DNA from: Patiria miniata | Lineage: Eukaryota > Echinodermata > Asteroidea > Valvatida > Asterinidae | Direction of reading: 5' to 3' | Length of the DNA: 64,000 bases | Assembly (NCBI RefSeq): GCF_015706575.1 | Contig: NW_024037056.1 | Coordinates: 11,731,176-11,795,175 of the forward strand | Part shown: positions 32,790-42,840 of the stretch, one piece after another | Layout of the letters: the number at the start of each line of letters is the position of its first letter | How positions within the stretch are numbered: the first letter of the stretch is position 1 | Notes under the pieces: model-generated | Databases searched by the model: none | Seen by the model: only the letters and a program-made list of their open reading frames with translations | Told to the model about the DNA's origin: nothing | Translations under genes and position numbers: made by a program

Positions 32790-32938
32790 GTCGCTGTACA
32801 TTTGCAGGAGGCACTTTTGGTGGAGGGGACCATTTTCTGGAGGGGTACTCAATGGTTTTAAACAATAAAAAAAACTCAATTTGCCTCTCCCAAATTCTGT
32901 AACCCCCCCCCCCCCCACCTGAGTTACGCCACTGAGTA
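32790..32938. mobile_element. hAT-like MITE, right-end fragment
   Basis: Ends with a C-tract (32904-32917) and then cctgagttacgccactg, the mirror of a CAGTGGCGTAAC-type hAT end. The left end and target duplication are not found. A second tacgccac block with the palindrome gttacgccactatggcgtaa follows at 32977-32997. Confidence 0.5.
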
Positions 32939-33444
32939 TATGTACGTATTACGCATATACATGTATATGCACAGTTACGCCACTATGGCGTAACGGTGTT
33001 GGTGAGACTGTACCATACGCAAAACCATCGCTGTACAGTGACCGCAGAATTTGAAGCATATTGCAATTGTCGAAATGAATCGCTCAGCCTAATTATCATC
33101 CTAGTCAGTGGTACGGTTAGAGTATTCAAGCGATACCATCAGACGTATAGCTGACTAGCTGCATAAGCTTTAATGGAGCATACGTGCAAGGGAATTTTTT
33201 GGAAGTCCAATATGATTAGGAACGTATGTAGTAACATGCGGGAGTTATTAAAGTGGCATTTTGCACTTAACGACATGATATCAATGTGACCCTTGATCGC
33301 TTTTCAAAACCGGAAAGAGGGACAACACATGAGTGGGCCTGTATAGCTCTATCCAACGCTACATTTAGGAGTATTATAATCATACAACAGAGCAGAAAAA
33401 TGACAATCGCATGAAGACTGTATGCTTGTTAATTTAATATGCTT
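32939..33444. other. No gene seen
   Basis: Apart from the short palindrome at 32977-32997, unassigned with no frame of note. Confidence 0.5.
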
Positions 33445-33760
33445 AACAGTCACAGACAGTCAAACAATCAATCCTCTTCCCCTGCCATGCCTTTTTCACC
33501 GGCTAGTCACCAACAGTCATATCGTGTTTCAAGCAAGTACCGTGAATAGTTGAATTCAGTCAACAGACAAAAACAGGCAAGTGGTAGGCTTATCAATCAG
33601 CGACAGTCAAAGCATGGCTGTATCAAGTTACGTAAACAGTCACAGCCAGTCAATCCTGCTTTATGCAAGCTGGGAGCTCGTAACTGTTGAAAACAGTCAC
33701 TTGATTGATTTTGACTGAAAGGACACATTGGTACAGAAATGTATGTTTGCATAGGAGTGT
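33445..33760 (+). repeat. Dispersed repeat family Z, copy 2
   Basis: Same order as 13985-14345: aacagtcacagacagtcaaa, cttcccctgccatgc, ggctagtcaccaacagtcat, aacaggcaagtggtagg, gacagtcaaagcatggctgt, agtcaatcctgctttatgc, and cacttgattgatttt. Confidence 0.82.
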
Positions 33761-34104
33761 TAAATAAATTTAATTGAGACACAATTTATGTAAATTCACT
33801 CTACCGCCTCACCACAACCGGGCTACTTCTAATTTCTCAAAAAAAGGACCACTTTTTTTTTTTTAATTCCCAATTTTTCTCCAAGATCCCCAAAACTGGA
33901 TTATCCACTTGCTGTAAAGACAAAATGGAATGAACCACCCATTATGAAAGAAAACCCGAGAAAACGGATAACGATCGATCTCGCAAATCCCGACAACGTA
34001 AAAGGACGGTATGTCAACGCTCAGAACGACCTTGGGTGCCGTTGGGGGGGGGGGGGAGGGAGCGAAGTGCTGGTACCTAAGTATGAAGTATTTATCAAAG
34101 ATGT
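33761..34104. other. No gene seen
   Basis: T-tract at 33852-33864 and G-tract at 34044-34054; otherwise unassigned. Confidence 0.5.
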
Positions 34105-34525
34105 AATGACTCGAGTCAATGACTCGACTCGAGTCCGACTCGGGTCACAATTGTTGATGACTCGACTTGACTCGAGTCCCCAAGGGTAAATGACTTGGCT
34201 CGAGACTCTGCGAGTAAATGACTCGACTCGACCCACTGCGAGCAAATGACTCGACTCGAGTCCCTCATATTCTAATAAGACTCGAGTCCAGAATATAAAA
34301 GCAAAGCTTTGTGAAAAAAAATTGCTTTTGAATAACCCTTGACAAATATCAAAGTTGTAACATGTCACTGATTTTGTGACTCGAGTCGAGTAGAGTCATT
34401 TTAAAGATGTGACTCGAGTCGAGTCATTTTAAAGAAGTGACTCGAGTCGAGTCATTAGGTCAAGAAGGTCGAGTCGAGTCGAGTCAAATATGTAGCTCGA
34501 GTCAATTCGAGTCACAAATATTTGA
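34105..34525. repeat. GACTCGAGTC palindromic array, array 2
   Basis: gactcgagtc, gtgactcgagtcgagtc and tgactcgactcgagtcc recur from 34108 to 34513, with unrelated DNA at about 34290-34370. Spacer phrases attttaaagatgtgactcg and attttaaagaagtgactcg mark a unit of about 30 bp near the end. Each unit is self-complementary and contains XhoI and HinfI-type words. Confidence 0.82.
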
Positions 34526-34714
34526 ACACTACATGTATATAACAAATACTGACAAGAGAGAAGGTCATTTGTATCACTAACAGCTAACAAGAAGTGAAAC
34601 TTCAGTCTTATATAGGCTTCGGTTTGGTTTTGGCTTCGGGTCTAGAATTTGTTTCGCTGATCGCTGACAACATCAAACCAAGTTGCATTATAGAAAACAA
34701 CTGTTTTTGATTAT

Positions 34715-35028
34715 TTAAAAGTGGGCATATATATTTTAAAAGGAGGCCGAGTAAATTATAGCCGGCCTTCGAATCCAAGAGTTTTATAGGAAATCGCCCA
34801 AAGCCAATAATGGAAAAACGAATTGGAAAATGTGTTTTAAAATCCGGTTCTTGGATAGTATTTTGCGCATTAAAAGTGGGCATATATATTTTAAAAGGAG
34901 GCCGAGTAAATTATAGCCGGCGTTCGAATCCAAGAGTTTTATAGGAAATCGCCCAAAGCCAATAATGGAAAAACGAATTGGAAAATGTGTTTTAAAATCC
35001 GGTTCCTGGATAGTATTTTGCGCGTTCA
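34715..35028. repeat. Very recent tandem duplication, 155-bp unit, two copies
   Basis: gtgggcatatatattttaaa starts at 34721 and again at 34876. Over about 145 bp I count two mismatches (ggccttcg versus ggcgttcg, and ggttcttgg versus ggttcctgg). The copies diverge at gcgcatt versus gcgcgtt. The near-identity implies a young duplication or ongoing gene conversion. Confidence 0.9.
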
Positions 35029-35049
35029 AGAACCACGAGGTGGGAGTCT

Positions 35050-35160
35050 GTGAACGGATTTCCATAACATTTTCACTGTTTCACAAGATGACATACTCAT
35101 TTTAAGTAGTTTTTGAGAAATTAAAGGATATCTGCTTGCACAATTTTTGGGGGCATCCTA
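35050..35160 (-). mobile_element. TA-type MITE family 1, terminal fragment
   Basis: gtgaacggatttcca, acattttcact, ttaagtagtttttgagaaat, aaaggatatctgcttgcaca, and ggggcatccta followed by ta. This is the same arm as 770-870 with a longer inner part, and a deletion around the gattatacac segment. Confidence 0.75.
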
Positions 35161-35694
35161 TAGTAACCAGGTAAGTGTGCTTCCAAACCAGAAAAAAGTT
35201 GTAAAACAGTCCTTTCAATGGTGAAATTGTAGATTGTTCACTCTTTTCCCCGAAATGTGGTAGTGGGGTTCAGTACAGAGAGATAGAGGCTGCCTAGAAT
35301 CTGAGCAAATTCATGGGCTGTGCCGAACTCAAGACGCTGTGTGCATATCGTTACTAATCTTACACAGAACCTTCGCGAGCCTCATTATTCGCAACCACTT
35401 ACCTGCAGTTTATATGCATCCAAACAGCGAGTAATTACACCGAGCGGGCACAGCACACACAGACGACCGGTGAATCGGCTCCCGAAGACCGGGCGACACT
35501 GTCGGAGACACACGGACCAAAAACAAAACCCACTGTCGTGAGGCGAGTACAAAAATCCGTGGCGCACTCATGCGATATCACACGCTGAACTGAGGATACA
35601 GTGAGACATCAACACATGCCATAGGGCCCTGTGTGCGCATGTACGTACGCGCTAGGAATGAAATCAAGACGGATGGTTGGCTGCGATGTTGGCA
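35161..35694. other. No gene seen; upstream of promoter-like cluster
   Basis: A CpG-richer stretch from 35440 to 35694 precedes the promoter candidate. Opposed short frames at 35320-35567 are not recognisable. Confidence 0.45.
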
Positions 35695-35810
35695 GACGGT
35701 CGTGACGTCACGGGGATTAGCGTGATTGTCATTGGCTACCGGTTGGCCGCGGTTGCAACAGGCGACGGAGTATATACTGATGAGCAATAAAGTGGCTCGA
35801 TCATCGTGTG
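35695..35810 (+). promoter_or_regulatory. Candidate Pol II promoter: CRE, CCAAT box, TATA box
   Basis: In order on the plus strand: the CRE palindrome TGACGTCA (35703-35710), an inverted CCAAT box in attggctacc (35731), and a TATA-like tatata (35771-35776). Start of transcription would fall near 35800, in gatcatcgtgtgtg. CRE, then CCAAT 20 bp on, then TATA about 35 bp on is a believable spacing for an animal promoter. No coding exon is recognisable downstream, so a non-coding first exon or a chance cluster must be considered. Confidence 0.45.
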
Positions 35811-36116
35811 TGCGTGATGTAATTGTGAGCTGTGTATGTGAGCCTTTGGGAGTTCGGACTTCGGACTGTTTCAAGAGAGTTTGTGTGACTTTTTGTGGGA
35901 AAAATTGTTTTGTTTTCGTTTAACATCATCTTTGGTGTAGGCTATTTCCGTCTTGTGCGAGATAGGATGGTGCACTTGCAAACATAATTACAAAATGTGA
36001 TGACGATTTTGTAACCAAACATGGTCAGCAGAATAATGGAATTTTTTTTAAGCATGACAAGATCCGAGTACATGTATATGAATAGTTTGTATGTTCTCCC
36101 GAACAATACATCACCG
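35811..36116 (+). other. Possible untranslated first exon region; no gene assigned
   Basis: Lies just downstream of the promoter candidate. A 65-codon frame (35726-35923) begins upstream of the expected start site, so it would not be read as such. No convincing splice donor was fixed. Confidence 0.25.
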
Positions 36117-36640
36117 TTATTTGTCTTATTTACAAGTCGGCCATCTTGAATCCAAAGCGAGGCCAACCCCGCAAATATTTGGAATTTTCTTCAAATTTGA
36201 GATTTGTGGGTATGAAGATGATTGATGGCATATAGGCAAATTATACATTTTTAAACTCCGTTGTACACTGATGAATAATTCTTCATGAATGGATTAAAAA
36301 TCTTCTCACTTTTTGGCCCAAATGCAAATTGATTCTCCAAAAAAAAAAAAAAACGTTGAACATTTTTAACATGACGTCGTGCGTTAGATACATCGACTGC
36401 AGTCCTAATTTAAATGTGTCATATTTTGACACATTTACATTAGACAAATCCAGGGGTTGAGATTGCGCAAGGCATGATGGGAAACAACATGGCGCAGCAA
36501 GATCGTACTCATGGAAACGAGGTTGGTGCAACAATTATGAAATAGTCTGGCACCTGCCTTCCCATTCAATCAAGTACAATAAAATAGAGTTTGGACGCAC
36601 GATTCCAAAATGCCATCTTGTAAATAACACTTATTATTTT
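36117..36640. mobile_element. Foldback MITE with AAGATGGCC-type ends, larger copy
   Basis: The left end cttatttacaagtcggccat plus cttgaatcc is mirrored by gattccaaaatgccatcttg plus taaataacac. The interior shares aatagtctggcacct with 23461-23761. An A-tract lies at 36340-36353. The ends carry a word related to YY1-type AAGATGGC. Confidence 0.65.
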
Positions 36641-36693
36641 CGTTGACATGGTAGTCGTCTGTAAGGTTCCCACAGCGAGACTGCATATGCAAA

Positions 36694-37192
36694 ACTAGAA
36701 AGCACTCAGAGAGCGCACACCTCCATCAAGGCTAAACAATTCCCCGCCATTACACACAGCACCAATGCACAAATGTTGTTTCTAAAACAAAACCTAAAAC
36801 TCCAACATTTTGTAGTTAACATGTATATGCCTGTGTTGGTCTACCTTTCCACTTCCCAATTGTATAAAATGGTGTAGTCCATTGACCTGTGTGGTTAGAT
36901 TAGGTGGGTGGTAAGGCATACAGGGTCACCAGATCAGTGCCACGCACATGAAGCAGGTCACGTTTTTCATATCATAATGTAAAAAATCCTGAAAACAAAT
37001 CCTGCATCCAGACGCAGATTACTTCCAAAATGTAATCGATTTGTTCTTGTACCAAGGACCACCCAAAAACAATTGTCATAAAAATCCGTCCATAACTTTT
37101 TGAATATCCTGTTAACAGACAACCAACCAACCAACCAACAAACAAACAAACAAACGCCAAAGAAAACATAACCGCCTTGGTGGAGGTAATAA
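36694..37192. mobile_element. Dispersed element with CACCTCCATCAAGGC / GCCTTGGTGGAGGT ends
   Basis: Starts actagaaagcactcagagag, cgcacacctccatcaaggc; ends ttaacagacaaccaacc... (AAC)n, cgccaaagaaaacataaccg, ccttggtggaggtaat. The ends are inverted copies. The 3' phrase is one I recall as widely dispersed in marine animal genomes. Class not assigned; a simple (CCAA)n/(CAAA)n tract sits at 37122-37155. Confidence 0.65.
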
Positions 37193-38059
37193 AAGCTCTA
37201 TGGCGACGTAACTATGCAGGTTCCGAAGCTTATTACAAGAACCCAAGATGAAATCATTACCTTGAATTGCTCGACGAATACGAAAGGTTTTTCTCCAAAA
37301 GGAAAAAGGCGTACGCATTCAGACATAGTTCCTATTCATATCTGTCCAAATTAACTCCATTCTTAGTGTCACTGCGTGAACTTGACTGCAATTCTTGTGT
37401 TCAATTTGATGAAAACCACATCCAATCTAATTTGCGAGGCCATGCACGATCGCTGCGATAGTAAGTTATGAGATCGATTTTTAGTCTCTTCCGGGAAAAA
37501 AGAAACGCCTGTGCGGAAAAGAAAAAACCGAAGCATTTCGGTGCCAATTTATGAGCCTTTTATCGTTGGTCGGTTGCAAAACAAGGGTTCATTCGCAAGG
37601 TCGGGCCTTGGAATGGGTTCTTACGTTGTAGCTTGGAAACATGACTTATAGAGCCTCGATATCGAACCAAAATGGTGGCTACGTGCAAAGACCTACAATG
37701 GCTCAACGTCCGACAATGATTGGGATTATAACGAGAATCTTGCCCCTCACATCGACAAAACAATAATATATTTATCTTACACATACTAATCGATGAATAC
37801 TTTTGCCGAAAACAGCTTTTAAAGTAGAAATTGATATTTCGGACTGAACAACGAAAATTGTCAAGAGCGGAATTATAACCTTGCTACCTCAGGAACACTT
37901 GCTGGGCTAGCGCCGCTCTGCCAAGTGAGCAACCTGTCTCAAAATTGGCAATTTTGTCATTTTCAAATATATCAAAAAGTGTCAAATTGAGTTGCTCACT
38001 ATAAAAAAACTGACACATTTTCATAAATCACTTTCTCTTCTGGTTGATTTATTAAAAAA
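37193..38059. other. No gene seen
   Basis: Unassigned. Frames of 64-74 codons are unremarkable. Confidence 0.5.
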
Positions 38060-38480
38060 ACACACAAGGTGATCCGCGGATCACGCGTCTCGCCTTTTTT
38101 TCGCGGTCGATGCCTACACGTTTTGTGTTCTTAGCTGAAGAAATGATTGGGTCCTGGCATGTATTTAATTGTTTCTGTGAAAGAAACGCCTTTCAGCATT
38201 TTGTCCATCATGAGTTATGACCTCCATTGACCCCTGTATGACCTTTGACCTCCATTTCTGAAGACTTGTCATGAACCCCCACCCAAGGATGACTCCATGC
38301 AAGTGACTAAAAATCCATCAAATTCTGTAGACAAAGAAACCATTGCAGCATATTCGAACAATGACCTCTAATGACCCCTAATGACCTTTGACCTCAGTAA
38401 TCAATTGAGGAATTATGTCTTCCCACCCTAGGGTCACTGCATCCAAGTTTCATCAAAATCTATGAAAGCATGTAGAAGTT
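38060..38480 (+). repeat. Dispersed repeat with two perfect nuclear-receptor DR1 motifs
   Basis: Reads gatccgcggatcacg, then runs of tgacc words: atgacctccattgacccctg, tatgacctttgacctcc and, 140 bp on, aatgacctctaatgacccct, aatgacctttgacctc. TGACCTTTGACCT at 38239-38251 and 38382-38394 is the exact complement of the DR1 element bound by HNF4 and RXR dimers. Its tail, catccaagtttcatcaaaat, is a phrase I associate with echinoderm repeats. Confidence 0.7.
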
Positions 38481-39544
38481 ATACATGTTTTTCAAAAACT
38501 TAACTTAAAAACTGAACCTAAACTTTAACCATACGGGGATACAGTGTTCCCAAATCTTCGTACATTTGACACAAAAATATATACCAAAGTAATCACTCCG
38601 ACACAACGATGTAACGAGCGAAGTCCCGACCAACGCACGAACTGAGCAACCCATTAATGCAGAACGCAGCTTTCACGACCTGGGCCCAAAAGAATTTGCT
38701 GTAAGCACAGTAAATGTATGCTAAGCAAAAGCAGGTTACCAACCAAAGTGCCGTGCAAGCATATTGCGTGTGGCTGGTTCCCAGCTGAGGTTTTGATTAG
38801 CACCAAAACCTGGCACCGAAATTGGGCTCCCTGTACTAAATTGACATGCATATCTTTGGCACCATAGGAATTAGGCTCCAAATTTGATTCTTGAGCAGAT
38901 ATATCGGCCTGCTTGATCCAATGCTAGTGCGAGCCCTACATAATATAGGACTTAAAATAGCCCCCCCCCCCCCAACAAATTATTGTACGTGAAGGTTGCT
39001 GGTCGCGGCAAATTTGCAGGCCTGCTGTATACAAAGTGGTAATATTGCAATCTTGAAAGTGGAAAGGAGATATTGCAATGCTGTATTTGATTACTGTATC
39101 TAATAAATATTTTACGTCCGATCGAACGGTTAAGTACGCCACTCTTTCCCACGACGGTTGTGTCTAGTCTCACATTTCTTGGAAACTACATGTATGCTAT
39201 GCACCGCCACAATCATGGGTACTCTTTTAAAATGCAAAACAAATATGGCTGTTTTCAAAAAAGCCCTAAATTGTACTTCTACGGTCTTTCATCCACTTAG
39301 GTGACAATGTGGCGTGAAGTATACATTGTATGTCATAAAAGCTAGGCATAGCACACACAAAAAATACAAATACTTTCAACATTTTGTTTTAAGGGACTCA
39401 GTCTCGGGTTAAAAAACATAGAAAAATAGGATTATAAATGTTACATGTGTCCTGACACGAAGATTTTGTTTGTCTTTATATTTTTCAACTTTGACAGCAG
39501 TTTTCTGGACATGCATCTTAATATGATCAGGTAAAAACACTTCC
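38481..39544. other. No gene seen
   Basis: Unassigned, with a C-tract at 38961-38972. No frame above about 75 codons. Confidence 0.5.
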
Positions 39545-39905
39545 AAACCCCAAAATAATAATTATTATAATGATAATAATAATATTAATTTAGAGGGCTC
39601 GTCATCCTTACTTGCAGCTGAGAAGCTAAATTGCGAAGGACGCGGCTACAACGTGGTCAAGCCGCAGGCATGCAAACGTGCCTTAGGCAGCCGCCGTACG
39701 ACCCATATATGACCACGGAGCACAGCCAGAGATCGAAAGTGTTTGATTTTTGCGGAGGGAGGAAAACAAAAGAGCCCTGAGAAAAAGCCTCGTGGCACAG
39801 GAGAGAACCAACGCACAACTCTACTCACATAATGGTCCTAGCCGTGAATCGAACCTGGGCCACAGAAGTGAGAGGCAAGCGCTTTACGCACTAGTCACCC
39901 ATGCC
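39545..39905 (-). mobile_element. tRNA-derived SINE, family D, copy 1
   Basis: (AAT)-rich tail at 39550-39590, then ttgcggagggaggaaaacaa, gagaaccaacgcacaactct, and a tRNA-like head in reverse: tgaatcgaacctgggccaca, gaagtgagaggcaagcgctt, acgcactagtc. On the minus strand this gives head, body and A/T-rich tail. A related copy is at 52445-52730. Confidence 0.72.
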
Positions 39906-40518
39906 ACCCATAAAACTCCAGCTCCATTCTCGACGTACAGGCCCTGTGGTAAAAATATTGCAGTTTTTGTACACCGACTTTCTTCCAAAGAAAACACATA
40001 ATTCTTCTGATCTCATTTCCTTGCCGACATAAATAAACATACATTCGTCAACATACATACTTCTAAGTGTTCAAAATCCAGATCGACCTAAAATTTGCTC
40101 TGAATGAAATTCAAACGTCTTTTTTATTCCTTAGTACTCCCCTGAACGAATGTCTACAAAATTCTGCCTTGCACTCGCATGGGCGACTTTAAAGTAAACC
40201 AATTAAAGGTGATTTATACGGCTTTTCTAATATTACTGGTCGAGTCATGAATTCAACTCAACACAAATTCCGCATGGACTGTTTTATTTCAAGGTTTGTG
40301 CATTCACTTCATGCTGATGTTAGCACTGTGTACACAAGTTAGAAATACTGCGCTCGGTATAGATTTAATAAAATAAACAAAACATGTAAAACGGATCAGC
40401 CTTTTGTCTGTATGGAAAAGTAATGACCTCAAGTTTGGAATTCCATGCAAGTACTACAAAAGAAAGAGGTAAATTTAGATTTCAATTTGTTCCGAAACAA
40501 ATAAATTTGGGTCGTTTA
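39906..40518. other. No gene seen
   Basis: Unassigned AT-rich DNA. Confidence 0.5.
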
Positions 40519-40520
40519 TA

Positions 40521-40959
40521 CAGGGTGGATTAAAAAAAAAACGAAATCAAGATATTGTTGGTAAGTGGAACACAAGTAGGGCACATGTGAATCAAAGGGA
40601 AATATGAATCTCCTCTTTAAAATGACACCCTGGTCATGTCATTACATTCACGGTTGACTGAGCAGTGACCAATTTTATGAAAGGGTCTATTTAGAGACTT
40701 GCGCCACTTTTCAATTGTGGTTTTTGTTGTGTCCATTGTCACAGAGTGAAAGGCTATGGTTGCCAATCAAGGCGGTTGGGAAAAAAGAAGAGATTTCGCC
40801 ATGAAAAGTGGCACATTTCTCTAAATAGACCCTTTCATACAATCGGTCAGGAGATTCAACCCTAACAGAGGATATCTCCCTTTGATTCACATGGGCCCTA
40901 CTTCTGTTCCAATTAGCAATACTATCTCGGTTTCGGTGCTTTTTTTTTAATCCACCCTG
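40521..40959. mobile_element. TA-type MITE family 5, complete
   Basis: Starts cagggtggattaaaaaaaaa at 40521 after TA (40519-40520) and ends ttttttttaatccaccctg at 40959 before TA (40960-40961). Long arms follow: acacaagtagggcacatgtg, aatcaaagggaaatat on the left; ctccctttgattcacatggg, ccctacttctgtt on the right. Inner arms include gaaagggtctatttagag and its complement. Fully foldback, 439 bp, no coding sequence. Confidence 0.9.
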
Positions 40960-40961
40960 TA

Positions 40962-41290
40962 CAGGGTGAGTAAAAAAAATATGTCCCTTTGGATAAGGTT
41001 TGGTCTCCCACAAAAAAAAGGTTACCATTTTTTCTCTTCACCCAAAATTCTATTTATTTCCTTCATTGTCCAGAGGCGCTTTGATGCCTTTGTGCTTCTT
41101 GCCAAGGCCTATTCTGAACATCGTGTCGGTAGTGTTTTTGGGTAGTCACAAAGAAAAGCCTGTATCCTTTTCATGCATCGATAAACATCAGTGAAAATTG
41201 AACTGAATGTGGTCAATACCCAGACCGAATGTTGGCTGAAGAGAAAACTAAAATGGTAACCTTTCCCAGTTTTGTGGGAGACACAGAATT
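40962..41290. mobile_element. TA-type MITE family 6, right end lost, abutting family 5
   Basis: Starts cagggtgagtaaaaaaaata right after the TA shared with the element before it. Arms pair as ggtttggtctcccacaaaa, ggttaccattttttctctt on the left and gaagagaaaac, aaaatggtaacctttcc, ttttgtgggagacac on the right (to about 41283). The outer right terminal repeat is missing or diverged. Confidence 0.75.
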
Positions 41291-41750
41291 ATCCAATAGG
41301 ATTTTATTTTTACACTGTATAGGCCAACAGCGAGGAAAATATTTTAGAAAAAAATCTTTGCAGTATTTAAAAGTGTTTAGTGATATTTGTGAGAACAAAA
41401 ATAATGGCTTAACTGACTAGAACTCTTATACTTGATTCCATATCTGTTCTGTATAGTGTATAGAAATATGACTTTCGGTATAAACCACATTAATGCTAAC
41501 GACATTAAATTTCGGAGAACAACATGCTATTAATGCTACATGTAATAGGTAAGATTAGGTTTGTCTCCGGTATCATTAAATTAAACACAGGACATAGTTG
41601 CATAAAACATGACCGATTGACATAGTGTTCATTGCGTGCAAATATGTCACCATATCTTGTCAGTTTGCAACTCCACAACCATTAAACAGTGAGTACATTT
41701 TTTTCTTTGCCTTTAAAATAAAATTGAAATGTCCAGTGCATTTGGTGCCA
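41291..41750. other. No gene seen
   Basis: Unassigned AT-rich DNA before the motif-rich block at 41755. Confidence 0.5.
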
Positions 41751-41754
41751 CATC

Positions 41755-41885
41755 TGGTTTAATTAATGCCGTCCGCAGCGCTACGCTGTGTTTGCTTTCT
41801 GACGGGCTTCCTACTAGTTAATTGTTCCGGTGAACACGGAGCCTGCATCAATTAGGCAACCATTAGGACGGCAATTAATTAACCA
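41755..41885. promoter_or_regulatory. Candidate homeodomain-site cluster
   Basis: Four TAAT-core sites in 130 bp: tttaattaatgccgtcc (41758), tagttaattg (41816), atcaattagg (41848) and acggcaattaattaacc (41867). The first and last form an inverted pair, aattaatgccgtcc with ggacggcaattaatt. The spacing and symmetry are suggestive, but an eroded MITE could also give this. Confidence 0.4.
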
Positions 41886-41916
41886 TCGACGGCAGGATGA
41901 TACCGCGACGCGCACG

Positions 41917-42112
41917 CGATGCTGAATATTCATGAGCGCGCTGCGCGTCAACACCAAAGCCACCGCCAATCAGCAGGAAGGCGTTCCACAGACCGAGTTG
42001 GTTTGCGGTCGCGCGCGCGACACTGCATATTCATGAGCGCTGCGCGTGAACACCAAGGCTATGCCAATCAGCTGGAAGGAAGGCGTTCCAGCAGACAGAG
42101 TTTGTTTGAGGT
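41917..42112. promoter_or_regulatory. Duplicated CCAAT/TATTCATGAG promoter-like module, 101-bp period
   Basis: Two units share tattcatgagcgc (41927, 42028), tgcgcgt-aacaccaa, a CCAAT box (41966-41970, 42064-42068) in gccaatcagc, ggaaggcgttcca and gtttg-ggtc. The region is CpG-rich. A POU-like tattcat plus CCAAT layout recalls animal promoters, but no exon follows that I can recognise. Confidence 0.5.
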
Positions 42113-42558
42113 CAAGGCGCCGCCGAAAAATTGGGGGGTAAAATGCCACTGAGGAAACGGAGGTTGTTATATTTTACGATTTGTTGATGGGTGTTTGAAG
42201 GGTTGTTCAACTTTACGGCGCCGGCATGACAGCGGGCACGCCGAGACTCTCTTGCCCGGGCCGGAGATGCCTACTACAGGAGGGCCGTCTTGGGACACTT
42301 TCGGTGTGCCCTTTGCACAATTAAACCACTTTCACTATTAGAAATGACTTCGTGTTATACTGCTGTGCGCTTCGCGTTTTGAATGCTCTTGGGAGAATCT
42401 TTTCATCCATTTTTGTTTTTGACAGAGCAGTTTTATTTCAAAATTAATGAACGACTGATTTCAGATTTTGCTATCAATTTTTCGATTCTGGGGTTTGGCT
42501 GGCGTTTTCATTTAAGTTGCAATGTGGCGAGTCTTAAAATCTCTCACTAAAGAGGATA
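42113..42558. other. No gene seen
   Basis: Starts GC-rich (to about 42290) and then turns AT-rich. It may include transcribed sequence of the module upstream, but no frame is convincing. Confidence 0.4.
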
Positions 42559-42840
42559 AAGGGTGAGTAAAAAACAAGGAAACCCAAATGACAGAACCAT
42601 TTTGTTAATGAAGTCCTGCATGTAGCACTTTTAAAATCTAGGATATGAAAGCCCAATTAAGCTTTCGTTTAGTACAAGAATCATTCAAATCATTCATGTA
42701 CTTTTCAAGTTACGGAATTTTAAGCACAAACACCGCTTTAAACTTCTGTCCACGGATCACAGAAAAGAGAAGTGTTCTTTTAGCAAAACGAAAACAATTC
42801 ACATACATGTACATTCCTATGTGAATTCAGGGAACAAGAT
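42559..42840 (+). mobile_element. TA-type MITE family 3, left arm
   Basis: Starts aagggtgagtaaaaaac (first base changed) after TA. It runs gaaacccaaatgacagaacc, gtagcacttttaaaatctag, gatatgaaagcccaatt, cgtttagtacaagaatcatt, tccacggatcacag and aacgaaaacaattcaca. The right arm is missing. Confidence 0.8.

Noticed and set aside
32590-32938. Complete hAT MITE starting near 32606 or 32647
   Set aside because: The right end is convincing, but candidate left ends give no matching 8-bp target duplication.
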